A stretch of 50,935 nucleotides of DNA from a bacterium (GCA_021799485.1 JAJZAK010000013.1:1-50935); one strand, 5' to 3'; positions 8,167 through 16,229 are shown, counted from the stretch's first letter. Translations and numbers: made by a program. The notes: a model not told the origin generated them from the letters alone.

Positions 8167-9521
8167 CGGCGGCTCTGGCCGTAATCCTAGCCGCGTCGCA
8201 AGCTTGGTCCGTCGATATCGCCACAAGCCCACGCCCCGCGACGTTGAGCGAGGTGGTGGCCTTGGTCCTCGAAAAAAATCCCGCCGCCGCCGAAGCCGCA
8301 TCGCGTTCCCGCGAGGCCGAGGCGGCCTTGGGCCAGGCGCGGCTCTCCAGCCTGCCGCGGCTTGAAGCGGACGCCGCGGCGACCAGGGGAGACAATCCCG
8401 TTTACGTCTTCAGCACGCTTCTCGAACAGAGGAGGTTTTCTCCCAACGATTTCAATGTCGGTTTCCTCAATAGTCCGGGGTATATGAACGACTACCAGGG
8501 GCAGGTCAAGATGGTGGCGCCCCTCTTCACGGCTTTCGAGGCATCGAGCCGGGAGAAAATGGGGAGCCTTGCCCTCGAAGGCGCGCGCGCCGCCGAGGAT
8601 TCTCTGCGCCAGTCTCTCCGGCTCCAGGCGATTCGGGGTTTCCTCGCCGTGCTCGCGGCGCGCGCGCTCTCGGATGAACTGCGCGCCAGGGAGGCCAGTT
8701 CCGAGAAGGAGATCCTTGAGGCGCGCAGGCTTAAAGCGAAAGGCCTCGTCCTGGGCTCCGACTATTACGCCGCGACCGCCATCCTGGGCGAGCTCAAGGC
8801 CTGGGGAAGGAGAGTGGACGGCGAACTCTCGTCGGCGGAGCTCAAGCTCTGGCTCCTAGCCGGAGCGGAGGCAGGGGAATTTAAGGCGGCTGGAGCCCTT
8901 GGCTCGGGCGCCTACGACCTCCCCCCGATGCGGGAGATGGTCGCCGCGGCGGTTCGAGAGCGGGGAGAGGCCCGGCGCGCGGCCCTGGCCGAGGCCTCGG
9001 CGGGCGTTGACCGGCGGCGCGTCCAGATGAGCCTCCTTCCGAGGGTGGGGGGATTCGGGACCTTTGAGACCGACACCTGGAATTTCCAATCGGGCCCCTC
9101 CAATCGCCTGGTCGGTCTCCAGGCGAGCATGCCTTTCGGGGACCCGACCTATGGCGCGAGGCTCGCGAGAGCGCGGGCGGCGGAGGAGGCGGCGCGGGCC
9201 GCAAGGTCCAAAATCGAGCAGGATGTTCGCGCCGAGATGGAGGGCGCCTACGCGAGCTATCGGGGCCTCGTCGAGGGAATGCCGTCCGTCCGGGAGTCCG
9301 TCGCCGCCTCCTCCCGCTCCCTTGAGATGGTCCGTCCTCTCTACCGCAACGGCCGCCAGAGCGTGATGGAGGTGCTGCGCGCCGAGGAGGCTTGCGCCCG
9401 CATGGAGGAGGCGTGGATGGAGGTCCTCGAGGGGCTTCATGGCGGCTACGCCCGGCTCCTTCTCATCGAGGGCCGGCTCGACGCGAAGGCCGTCGAGACG
9501 ATCGACAAAAGGCTCCGATGA
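8118..9521 (+). CDS. TolC-family outer-membrane efflux protein
   Basis: This 467-residue outer-membrane channel of the OEP family has a signal peptide ending near AWS, followed by paired helical repeats (LSEVVALVLEKNPAAAEA, later ARAAEEAARAARSKIEQDV). The C-terminal half repeats the same pattern, as in TolC. It would form the exit duct for the RND pump encoded next, whose ATG overlaps its stop (ATGA). The GTG start at 8118 is preferred because it gives the signal peptide a basic N-region (MAPRRIS). ATG 8163, which overlaps the receiver stop as ATGA, is the alternative. No adaptor gene lies between this gene and the pump. Confidence 0.88.
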   Translation: MAPRRISIAGARSLSMTAALAVILAASQAWSVDIATSPRPATLSEVVALVLEKNPAAAEAASRSREAEAALGQARLSSLPRLEADAAATRGDNPVYVFSTLLEQRRFSPNDFNVGFLNSPGYMNDYQGQVKMVAPLFTAFEASSREKMGSLALEGARAAEDSLRQSLRLQAIRGFLAVLAARALSDELRAREASSEKEILEARRLKAKGLVLGSDYYAATAILGELKAWGRRVDGELSSAELKLWLLAGAEAGEFKAAGALGSGAYDLPPMREMVAAAVRERGEARRAALAEASAGVDRRRVQMSLLPRVGGFGTFETDTWNFQSGPSNRLVGLQASMPFGDPTYGARLARARAAEEAARAARSKIEQDVRAEMEGAYASYRGLVEGMPSVRESVAASSRSLEMVRPLYRNGRQSVMEVLRAEEACARMEEAWMEVLEGLHGGYARLLLIEGRLDAKAVETIDKRLR

Positions 9522-12500
9522 GCGAACCCAGGAAACTCGGTCCCGCGGGAAGGCTCGCCCGGGCCTTCGTCGTCTCGAAGCTGACGCCGCTTTTGGCGCT
9601 TTTCTCGCTTTTTGTCGGCGCGCTCGCCCTTTGGAAGCTCCCCCGAGAAGAGGAGCCTCAGATCAACGTGCCGATGTTCGACGTTCTCGTGCCCTTTCCT
9701 GGGGCGAGCGCGCGGGAGGTCGAGGAGCGGGTGGTCAACGTGGGCGAGCGCCGGCTCCGAGAGATTCCCGGCGTCGAATACATCTATTCGACGGCCCGGC
9801 CGGGCCAGGCGCTCTTCATCGTGCGTTTCAAGGTCGGAACGAGCCCGGAGCGGGCGATGACGCTCATTTACACGAAGACCTTTTCGAACGCGGACCAGCT
9901 GCCTCCGGGAGCGGGCCCTCCTCTCATCAAGCCGCGTTCCATCGACGATGTGCCCATCCTGACGCTGACCCTATGGGGAGGGAAGCGGGACGGCTTCCAG
10001 CTCCGGCGCGCGGCGGCGGAGCTTCGCCAGGAGATCGCGGCCGTGGGCGACGTCGCGGAAATAAGCATTATTGGAGGCAGGCGCCGGAGCTTCCTCGTCC
10101 ATTTCGACCCGAAGAAGATCGCGGCGCGGCGTCTTTCGCCCTCGGACCTCGCCGGCATGATCCGGGCCTCCAACGCCAGAATGGGCTCCGGCCATTACGA
10201 CCGGGACGGCAAGGCGGTGGAGGTGGATGCCGACGCCTTCATTCGCTCCGCGGACGATCTCAGACGTCTCGTGCTCGGGGTCTCCGGAGGGCGGCCCGTG
10301 CCCCTGAGCTCCGTCGCGACGGTCAAGGACGGTCCCGACGAGGAGGAAAACGATGTTTTTACCGTCCCGGGACTATCGCGGGAAGGCGTCTCGGGCGCGC
10401 CGATTCCGGCCGTGACGATCGCGATTTCCAAGCGCCGAGGCGCCAACGCCACGGAAGTCGCACGGGAGGTCTTGAGGCGGGTCGAGGCGTCGCGAGACAA
10501 GCTCCTGGCGCCGGACATGCGGCTGACGGTCACGCGGGACTATGGAAGAACCGCGAAGGACAAGTCGGATGAGTTGATCTTCCACCTCTTGTTGGCGACG
10601 TTCTCGGTGACGGCGCTCATCGCCTTGGTCCTGGGCATGCGCGAGGGAGCGGTCATTTTGACGGCGATTCCCGTGACGCTCGCCCTCACGCTCCTCTTTT
10701 ATTATCTCGTCGGATACACGTTGAACCGCATCACGCTTTTCGCCCTCATCTTTTCGATCGGCATTTTGGTCGACGACGCGATCGTCGTCGTGGAGAACAT
10801 CCATCGCCATCAAACGATGGCGGACGGCCGGTCCCTCAAGGATCTCGCGGTGGATGCCGTCAACGAGGTGGGAAATCCCACCATCCTCGCGACCTGGACC
10901 GTGATCGCGGCGATCCTGCCGATGGCCTTCGTGCGGGGGCTCATGGGCCCCTACATGCGCCCCATCCCCGTCGGCGCATCGGCCGCGATGCTTTTTTCCC
11001 TCGTCGTGGCCTTCGTCGTCTCGCCGTGGGCGTTCCGGGCGCTTCTCGATCTCTGGCCGGCCAAACAAGGAGAACCGTCCGCCGTCGACCGCTTTCTCGG
11101 CCGGCTCTATCGAAGGGTCATGCATCTTCTCATCGACACCCCCGGAGCCGCCGCCGGCTATTTCGCCGTCGTCGCGGCGCTGTTTCTCGGCTCCGTTTCC
11201 CTGGTTTTCCTCAAGCTCGTCCGGGTCAAGATGCTTCCCTTCGACAACAAAGACGAGATCGAAGTCGTCCTCGACATGCCGGACGGGACTGACTTCAAGA
11301 GAACTCGCGCCGCCGCGGCCGAGATCGCGGAGCGTCTTCGCGAGGTGCCGGAGATCCGCCAAGCGACCGCCTACGTAGGCACGGCGGCGCCGTACAATTT
11401 CAACGGATTGGTGAGGCACTACTTTTTCCGCACGAGCCCCTCGCAGGCGGACATCGCCGTCAATCTCCTTCCCCGCGGCGAGCGCAAGAGACAGAGCCAC
11501 GATATCGCGAAGGATCTGCGCCCCGTCCTGCACGCCATCGCCTCCCGATACGGAGCGCGGCTCCAGGTGGCCGAGGTGCCCCCCGGTCCGCCGGTGCTCT
11601 CCACGCTCGTCTTCGAGATCTACGGCCCGGACGCGGCCAAGAGGGACTGGTTTGCGGGGAGGCTTGAGGAGCTTTTGAAGCGGTCGGAAGGCGTCACCGA
11701 CGTCGGAAGCTACGTTTCCGGCACTCAAGCGCTCGACCGGCTGGCGGTCCAGCGCGAGCTGGCGACTCTCAACGGCATTCCCGCCTCGGAAATCGTCCAC
11801 ACGGCTCGGCTGGCGCTGGCGGGGGAAACGGAGGGGCTCGCGCATGTCGCCCGGGAAAGGGAACCCGTTGAGATACGCCTGAGGCTGCCTCCCTCGTTGC
11901 GAACCGGGCTTGAGGCGCTGCGGGACGTGCGACTGCCCTCCCGCAGCGGGGCGATGCTGTCGCTCGGGAAGCTCACCCGAAGGTCCTCGCGGTCGCTTGA
12001 CGCGTCGATTTATCACAAGAACCTCCAAGGGGTCTCTTATGTGCTCGCGGACGTCGCTGGGAAAGAGGAAAGTCCCGTCTATGCGATTTTGAAGCTGCGC
12101 CGCGCGATCCTGCGTCTTGCCCAAGACTCCGGCCTCGCGCTTCGCGAATACTTCACGGAGCAGCCCCCCGATTCCAGGCGATGGGCCCTCAAGTGGGACG
12201 GGGAGTGGCAGATCACCTACGAGGTCTTCCGCGACATGGGCTTCGCCTTCGCGGTCGTTCTCGTCCTCATCTATCTTCTGGTCCTCGCGTGGTTCGAGGA
12301 TTTCGTGGTTCCCTTCATCATCATGGCGCCCATCCCGATGACTCTCATCGGGATCTTGCCGGCCCATGCGGCGATGGGGGCTTTCTTCACCGCGACCTCC
12401 ATGATCGGCTTCATCGCGGGGGCCGGCATCGTGGTGCGCAACTCGATCATCATCGGCGACTTCATCGAGCAGCGGCTTCGCGAGGGCGTTCCCTTGAAGG

Positions 12501-12724
12501 AAGCTTCGATCGCGGCCGGCGAGGTGCGCTTCCGGCCCATGCTGCTGACGGCGCTGGCGGTCGTTGTCGGCGCGGGCGTGATCCTGTTTGATCCCATCTT
12601 CCAGGGGCTTGCCGTATCCCTGATCGCGGGGGAACTCGCCGCGGCGCTGCTCTCATGGGTGTCGATCCCTCTCCTCTATTATTTCTACGCGAAAAAATTT
12701 AAATTCAAGGAGGCGAAAACATGA
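9518..12724 (+). CDS. RND efflux transporter permease
   Basis: This 1068-residue inner-membrane pump of the AcrB/CzcA superfamily opens with a cytoplasmic end and TM1 (LTPLLALFSLFVGALALW). The signature EEEPQINVPMFDVLVPFPGA follows, then a large periplasmic loop. The central TM cluster carries the proton-relay motif ILVDDAIVVVENI near residue 420, then a second half with the same layout. It starts on an ATGA overlap with the tolC-like gene and ends on an ATGA overlap with a DUF2892 gene. The early signature is that of a less-studied branch often annotated as acriflavin resistance protein. The substrate is unknown, and the usual HlyD-type adaptor is missing from the operon. Confidence 0.93.
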   Translation: MSEPRKLGPAGRLARAFVVSKLTPLLALFSLFVGALALWKLPREEEPQINVPMFDVLVPFPGASAREVEERVVNVGERRLREIPGVEYIYSTARPGQALFIVRFKVGTSPERAMTLIYTKTFSNADQLPPGAGPPLIKPRSIDDVPILTLTLWGGKRDGFQLRRAAAELRQEIAAVGDVAEISIIGGRRRSFLVHFDPKKIAARRLSPSDLAGMIRASNARMGSGHYDRDGKAVEVDADAFIRSADDLRRLVLGVSGGRPVPLSSVATVKDGPDEEENDVFTVPGLSREGVSGAPIPAVTIAISKRRGANATEVAREVLRRVEASRDKLLAPDMRLTVTRDYGRTAKDKSDELIFHLLLATFSVTALIALVLGMREGAVILTAIPVTLALTLLFYYLVGYTLNRITLFALIFSIGILVDDAIVVVENIHRHQTMADGRSLKDLAVDAVNEVGNPTILATWTVIAAILPMAFVRGLMGPYMRPIPVGASAAMLFSLVVAFVVSPWAFRALLDLWPAKQGEPSAVDRFLGRLYRRVMHLLIDTPGAAAGYFAVVAALFLGSVSLVFLKLVRVKMLPFDNKDEIEVVLDMPDGTDFKRTRAAAAEIAERLREVPEIRQATAYVGTAAPYNFNGLVRHYFFRTSPSQADIAVNLLPRGERKRQSHDIAKDLRPVLHAIASRYGARLQVAEVPPGPPVLSTLVFEIYGPDAAKRDWFAGRLEELLKRSEGVTDVGSYVSGTQALDRLAVQRELATLNGIPASEIVHTARLALAGETEGLAHVAREREPVEIRLRLPPSLRTGLEALRDVRLPSRSGAMLSLGKLTRRSSRSLDASIYHKNLQGVSYVLADVAGKEESPVYAILKLRRAILRLAQDSGLALREYFTEQPPDSRRWALKWDGEWQITYEVFRDMGFAFAVVLVLIYLLVLAWFEDFVVPFIIMAPIPMTLIGILPAHAAMGAFFTATSMIGFIAGAGIVVRNSIIIGDFIEQRLREGVPLKEASIAAGEVRFRPMLLTALAVVVGAGVILFDPIFQGLAVSLIAGELAAALLSWVSIPLLYYFYAKKFKFKEAKT

Positions 12725-12927
12725 GCTTGGAGAATCGCATACGGATGATCGCCGGGGTTTTGATCCTGGCCAGCCTGGCGCTCGCGCATTGGGTGAGCCC
12801 CTATTGGTTATGGTTCACGGCCTTTGTGGGCGCCAATCTCCTCCAATCGGCCTTCACCCGCTGGTGTCTCATGGAGGATATGCTTAAAAAGTTGGGATGG
12901 GCGGGGCCTGGCGGAAACGATGCGTGA
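12721..12927 (+). CDS. DUF2892 membrane protein
   Basis: This 68-residue protein has two membrane helices. The IRMIAGVLILASLALA and YWLWFTAFVGANLLQSAFTRWC segments fit DUF2892 (the YgaP membrane domain family), including the conserved Cys after the second helix. It overlaps the RND gene stop by ATGA, so it is translated with the pump. The function of the family is not known, and pairing with RND pumps or rhodanese domains is common. Confidence 0.8.
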   Translation: MSLENRIRMIAGVLILASLALAHWVSPYWLWFTAFVGANLLQSAFTRWCLMEDMLKKLGWAGPGGNDA

Positions 12928-12969
12928 TAAGACGGGATTGATAAAGCGACGGAAAGGAGGACGGCTGGC

Positions 12970-13164
12970 ATGATCAAGGTGAACGTGGGAACAGTGGATC
13001 AGTGGATGAGAATCCTTGCGGGACTCGTGATTATTTCCCTCGCTTTCTGGGGTCCGAAGTCCCCCTGGGCGTGGTTAGGGTTGATTCCTTTGGCGACCGG
13101 GCTCGTCAAATGGTGCCCGGCGTACGCGCTTTTCGGCGTCTCGACCTGCAAAACGAATAATTAG
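12970..13164 (+). CDS. second DUF2892 membrane protein
   Basis: This 64-residue protein is a divergent paralogue of the previous gene, with VGTVDQWMRILAGLVIISLAFW, then LGLIPLATGLVKWCPAYALFG and the trailing Cys of the family. A strong aaaggagg site lies 9 bases before the ATG. It is the last gene of the efflux operon. Two DUF2892 genes in tandem behind an RND pump suggest a structural or quality-control role in the membrane, but that is speculation. Confidence 0.78.
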   Translation: MIKVNVGTVDQWMRILAGLVIISLAFWGPKSPWAWLGLIPLATGLVKWCPAYALFGVSTCKTNN

Positions 13165-13177
13165 CGCGTCATTTCCG

Positions 13178-13807
13178 CTACCATCGGTAGCGCAGGCCGA
13201 CGCTGACGCCGTCCGGGAAAAAACTCAAGAGAAGCGGCGTGGGCCTTTTATAGGCCCAGTACGCCCAGGCCGTGCCGATCGCCCAGCCCGCGAGCACGTC
13301 GGAGGGCCAATGCCCCCATGTTTTCATCCGGGCCATGGCGTCCCAGGCGGGCAGCGCCTCGAGAAAGTAGACCGAGGGGTGCTCGTCGTGATATTCAAAA
13401 ATGAATGGTGAAACCATGCTCGCGATGGCCGAGACGTCGGAGCTGGGGAAGCTCGACGACCAGCCGTTGGTGCCCTGAAAGAAGAGGTCGGGGTTGTCCG
13501 TGGCGAGCGGACGCTCGCGCCGGAAGGATTCCTTGAGCAGCAGCATGGAGACGCCGTTGGCGGCGGAGGCGTCGATCGACTGCCAGAAGGTCTTGCCGAG
13601 CTTCGTATCGCCGCCTTCCCAGAGCCCCCCGATGATCTCTCCGGCGATCATTCCGTTGAGGACGCCTATCTGGGCCGGGCGGTACCAGATGCCCGCGTTG
13701 TCGTAAGGGATGCGGCAGTCGATGCCGATCGGGCCCCCGCAGGCGAGCGACAGGCGCGAGGGGATAAGCGAGAGCGAGATCAAGAGAAACCCCCTGGAGA
13801 CAATCAC
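13178..13807 (-). CDS. PAP2-like phosphatase-fold protein, degenerate motifs
   Basis: This 209-residue exported protein with a signal peptide has a PAP2 (lipid phosphatase) core. Motif 1 is KESFRRERP. Motif 2 reads FPSSDVSA where the family has PSGH, so the catalytic His is Asp here. Motif 3 is ARMKTWGHWPSDVLAG, which keeps the nucleophile His. The tail GVSVGLRYRW resembles an outer-membrane strand end, as in PAP2 proteins with a barrel-like C-terminus. The start is GTG. Activity is doubtful given motif 2. It converges with the DUF2892 genes and is divergent from the haem-barrel gene. Confidence 0.7.
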   Translation of the reverse strand: MIVSRGFLLISLSLIPSRLSLACGGPIGIDCRIPYDNAGIWYRPAQIGVLNGMIAGEIIGGLWEGGDTKLGKTFWQSIDASAANGVSMLLLKESFRRERPLATDNPDLFFQGTNGWSSSFPSSDVSAIASMVSPFIFEYHDEHPSVYFLEALPAWDAMARMKTWGHWPSDVLAGWAIGTAWAYWAYKRPTPLLLSFFPDGVSVGLRYRW

Positions 13808-13842
13808 GGGTGTATTGTGCTAAATTGCGCGCATTGTTTCTT

Positions 13843-13858
13843 TATGACGGATGTCATA
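13843..13858. promoter_or_regulatory. Crp/Fnr operator, class II, of the haem-barrel gene
   Basis: TATGACGGATGTCATA is a perfect inverted repeat around a 4-base spacer. Its centre (13850.5) lies 41.5 bases before a predicted start at 13892, given by the -10 box TATGCT at 13880-13885. This is the class II position for Crp/Fnr activators. Confidence 0.8.
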
Positions 13859-13879
13859 GATTGGCTTGCGGGGGTCTTG

Positions 13880-13885
13880 TATGCT
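13880..13885 (+). promoter_or_regulatory. -10 box of the Crp/Fnr-dependent promoter
   Basis: TATGCT is preceded by TTG and placed so that the operator at 13843-13858 is centred at -41.5. There is no recognisable -35 box, as expected for an activator-dependent promoter. Confidence 0.6.
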
Positions 13886-13932
13886 GGCCTCGATGATTGG
13901 GTGATGGAGGGGCGGAACCAAAGGAAGATCCC

Positions 13933-13947
13933 TGGCAAGAATGTTGC
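13933..13947 (+). promoter_or_regulatory. sigma-54 promoter of the haem-barrel gene
   Basis: TGGCAAGAATGTTGC matches the -24/-12 consensus in exact register. The predicted start is near 13959, 48 bases before the ATG at 14007. The gene therefore appears to have both an activator-type sigma-70 promoter and a sigma-54 promoter. Confidence 0.65.
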
Positions 13948-14006
13948 GAGCGTATGACAACGTCACGCAACCGTCAAAAGTCGCCAATAAGAGGAGGGTT
14001 CTGACA

Positions 14007-15389
14007 ATGGTTGTTGATCAAGGACGGGAGATTTTCCAGAAGGTGAGAAGGGCGTGGCGAGCCGGCCTTATTTTATTTTTGATCTTCGGCTCGGCTTGGC
14101 TGCTGCCGCCCCTGGTGCATCATTGGCGGCATCTCTGCCCGGTGAAGCCCGACGGCGTCGCCGAAAGCTACGCCGTTCCGGCCTTCGCCCGCAAGTACGG
14201 AGTCAGCTGCTCTCAATGCCATACGGCCTGGCCGGATTTGAACGCCTATGGACGCTGGTTCAAGATCCAGGGTTACGTGCGGGAGCTGGGCTCGACCGAC
14301 GGCGTCATGCAGGCGAAAGACGGAGGGGGGCTTTGGACGGAAAAGAATTTCCCCATCGCTGCGGTCGTCATCTCCCGTCCCTACGACAAAGGCACGACGG
14401 GCCAAGGGGATTACTCAAGCGGGCAATCGGAGGCCCGCATGCGGGCCTTGCAGGACATGACGCTCTTCATCGCGGGAGGCGACGTTTCCAATCACATGTC
14501 CTATTTCATGGCCACCGACTTCGCCGACAATAACGACGGCAATACGAGCGAGTCGACGCAATATTCGCCCCAGGTGACGGACATCCAGGTGGGCTACCAT
14601 CCGGATCGGTACATCAACATCATGGCGGGGAACCGCTCCTTCTGGATGACGGACCCCTACCAGACGCTGAGCAACGCCGAGGAATTGACCATCACGCCGC
14701 GCCCTCTTTCGGCCGCGGGCTTCCTGGCGGGAGACAGCATGGACGGCAACAAGGATACCTTGGCGGAGTACGGGACGCTGGCTCTCGCCAAGGATAGCCC
14801 GTCCTTCCTCTATTATTCCGCGGGATATTCCGCCGGCGTGGCGGCCTCGGGCAGCACGGCGCAGCCGGGCGCGCTCCCCTCGGACGTGGCGGCGGAGCTC
14901 GACCTGGACAGCGGAGACGGTTTGATGGTCGGCGCCTTCGCCGACAACGACCGGGTGATCGGAGATCTCAGTTCTCCCGTCACGTACGACTTCACCGCCA
15001 AGCGCATCGGCGGCCAAACCTTGATCGAGCAAGGCGGCTTCACTTTCCGCGGCGTCTTCATGGCCGAGGACGACAAGAATATCGGCACCACGGAAATGGG
15101 CTACGGGAGAGCCGCTTACGGCGAACTCTTCTATACGTTCATGAACAAGGATGGCATCCGTCCGCTCTTTGTTCCCCTCGTCCGGGAAGACTGGATCCAG
15201 GGGCAATCCGGCTCGAATACCACGGCCAGCTCCAATTATGCGGGACTGACTCTGGGGTTGACGCAATACGTCACGCAAAACGCCAAACTGACCCTCGAGT
15301 ACGCCATGGCCGAGAGCGCCGCCGGCCCGGCCGTGGGGGGCGATCCCAAGGAGCATCGTTGGGTCGGCCAAATGGCGGTCGGCTTCTGA
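14007..15389 (+). CDS. outer-membrane barrel with one c-type haem site
   Basis: This 460-residue exported protein has a hydrophobic signal near residues 18-36 and one c-type haem motif, CSQCH, within VPAFARKYGVSCSQCHTAWP. A long beta-rich barrel follows and ends in F (MAVGF). Proteins with this opening motif and a porin-like remainder occur in several respiring bacteria and are thought to place a haem at the outer membrane, but none is well characterised. The start is fixed by gaggagg 9 bases upstream, and the longer frame at 13941 crosses the sigma-54 promoter. It is under a Crp/Fnr-type promoter and a sigma-54 promoter, and a strong hairpin follows it. A role in electron export or porin-coupled respiration is inferred. 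Confidence 0.7.
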   Translation: MVVDQGREIFQKVRRAWRAGLILFLIFGSAWLLPPLVHHWRHLCPVKPDGVAESYAVPAFARKYGVSCSQCHTAWPDLNAYGRWFKIQGYVRELGSTDGVMQAKDGGGLWTEKNFPIAAVVISRPYDKGTTGQGDYSSGQSEARMRALQDMTLFIAGGDVSNHMSYFMATDFADNNDGNTSESTQYSPQVTDIQVGYHPDRYINIMAGNRSFWMTDPYQTLSNAEELTITPRPLSAAGFLAGDSMDGNKDTLAEYGTLALAKDSPSFLYYSAGYSAGVAASGSTAQPGALPSDVAAELDLDSGDGLMVGAFADNDRVIGDLSSPVTYDFTAKRIGGQTLIEQGGFTFRGVFMAEDDKNIGTTEMGYGRAAYGELFYTFMNKDGIRPLFVPLVREDWIQGQSGSNTTASSNYAGLTLGLTQYVTQNAKLTLEYAMAESAAGPAVGGDPKEHRWVGQMAVGF

Positions 15390-15410
15390 TCTGACGGAAA
15401 GAGACCTTCG

Positions 15411-15442
15411 CTCTCCGCCCGCGACGCCCGGCGGGCGGAGAG
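15411..15442 (+). terminator. strong GC stem-loop after the haem-barrel gene
   Basis: A perfect 12-base stem (ctctccgcccgc / gcgggcggagag) with an 8-base loop sits 21 bases past the stop. There is no T tract, so it is either a weak terminator or an mRNA 3' end stabiliser. Confidence 0.55.
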
Positions 15443-15453
15443 GAGGGAGGGGA

Positions 15454-15509
15454 GGGGTCAAGTCTTCGCAATTCACAAACGGCAATGTGAATTGCGAAGA
15501 CTTGACCCC
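15454..15509. repeat. perfect 24-base palindrome, REP-like
   Basis: Two exact 24-base arms, beginning ggggtcaagtcttcgc, enclose an 8-base loop. The arm end gaagacttgacccc recalls the fragment at 737-757 and the dispersed REP elements mobilised by tyrosine (IS200-like) transposases. It lies directly before the Crp/Fnr operator at 15512. Confidence 0.75.
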
Positions 15510-15511
15510 TA

Positions 15512-15527
15512 TATGACGCATGTCATA
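15512..15527. promoter_or_regulatory. Crp/Fnr operator of the cytochrome c gene
   Basis: TATGACGCATGTCATA is centred at 15519.5. A -10 box TATCCT at 15549-15554 gives a start at 15561, placing the operator at exactly -41.5. Confidence 0.8.
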
Positions 15528-15548
15528 GCCCGAGGATGTGCCCCCTGG

Positions 15549-15554
15549 TATCCT
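15549..15554 (+). promoter_or_regulatory. -10 box of the cytochrome c promoter
   Basis: TATCCT is in class II register with the operator at 15512-15527. The leader to the ATG is 23 bases and includes a ribosome site. Confidence 0.6.
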
Positions 15555-15583
15555 AAAGGAAGCTAAGCAACAAAGGGGGTTCT

Positions 15584-16141
15584 ATGAAAAGGGTGATGGA
15601 AGGTTGGATGAAGGGAATTCTGGCGGGGGCGATCGTCGCGGGCGTCGCCGCGGCGGCGAGGCGGGGCGTCGCGCAATCCGCTTCGGGGGCGCTATTTCCG
15701 AACGACTTGGGGCCGACCTCGATCGACGTTTCGTCGTACCCCAAGGAATACCAGGAAACCTACAAGGTCTTCCAGTTCAAGTGCGCGGCATGCCACACGA
15801 TCGCGCGTCCGATCAATTCGCAGTATGTCGAGCTCTCGGATGCCCAGCAGGCGGCGATGAAGACGTCGACCCCCGAAATGTTCAAGGATCCCGCGGTCTG
15901 GCAGATCGGCGCTCATATCTGGAACCGCTACGTGAAGAAGATGATGGCCAAGCCTGGCTGCCCGGTGGGCCGGGACGGCAAGAGGATATGGCAGTTCCTC
16001 GTCTACGACTCCAAGGTCCGCAAAACCGGCGCCAATGCCGTCGCCTGGAAAAGCTCGCGCCAAAAGCTCCTCGAGGAATTCGCGAAGGCGAATCCCGCGC
16101 GCTATCACGAGCTTTTCCCCTCGACGGTCGCCGCGAAGTAA
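15584..16141 (+). CDS. monohaem cytochrome c
   Basis: This 185-residue periplasmic cytochrome has an N-terminal signal or anchor helix (GILAGAIVAGVAAAA), then TSIDVSSYPKEYQETYKVFQ and the haem motif CAACH. The distal part contains GRDGKRIWQFLVYDSKVRKT with no clear Met ligand in a usual place (MMAKPGC is a candidate). The block from TIDVSSYP through the haem motif to IARPIN is shared with the cytochrome at 22273, so the two are paralogues, and this one has extra sequence between the halves. A good aaaggggg site precedes the ATG. It is controlled by its own Crp/Fnr operator and followed by a terminator. The partner is unknown. Confidence 0.8.
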   Translation: MKRVMEGWMKGILAGAIVAGVAAAARRGVAQSASGALFPNDLGPTSIDVSSYPKEYQETYKVFQFKCAACHTIARPINSQYVELSDAQQAAMKTSTPEMFKDPAVWQIGAHIWNRYVKKMMAKPGCPVGRDGKRIWQFLVYDSKVRKTGANAVAWKSSRQKLLEEFAKANPARYHELFPSTVAAK

Positions 16142-16150
16142 GCCATTCTG

Positions 16151-16187
16151 ACTCCGCCCTCTCTTCCCCCTGAGGGGAGGGCGGAGT
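16151..16187 (+). terminator. rho-independent terminator after the cytochrome gene
   Basis: An 11-base stem, actccgccctc / gagggcggagt, with a further CCCC-tga-GGGG inner pairing is followed by ttaatttt. It is 10 bases past the stop. Confidence 0.8.
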
Positions 16188-16196
16188 TTAATTTTC

Positions 16197-16202
16197 TATA
16201 AT
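16197..16202 (+). promoter_or_regulatory. -10 box of the CDGSH gene
   Basis: A perfect TATAAT lies 28 bases before the ATG. The -35 region would fall in the preceding terminator and shows no consensus. Confidence 0.4.
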
Positions 16203-16229
16203 CGCCTGGTCGTTCTTAAAAGAGGGGGA

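Noticed and set aside
10373-12367. A 664-codon open frame opposite the RND pump
   Set aside because: It is antisense to a clear RND gene, is rich in Arg, Gly and His as GC-rich shadow frames are, and shows no domain.
13807-13858. The 13843 operator also driving the PAP2-like gene
   Set aside because: No -10 box lies at the required distance on the minus strand.
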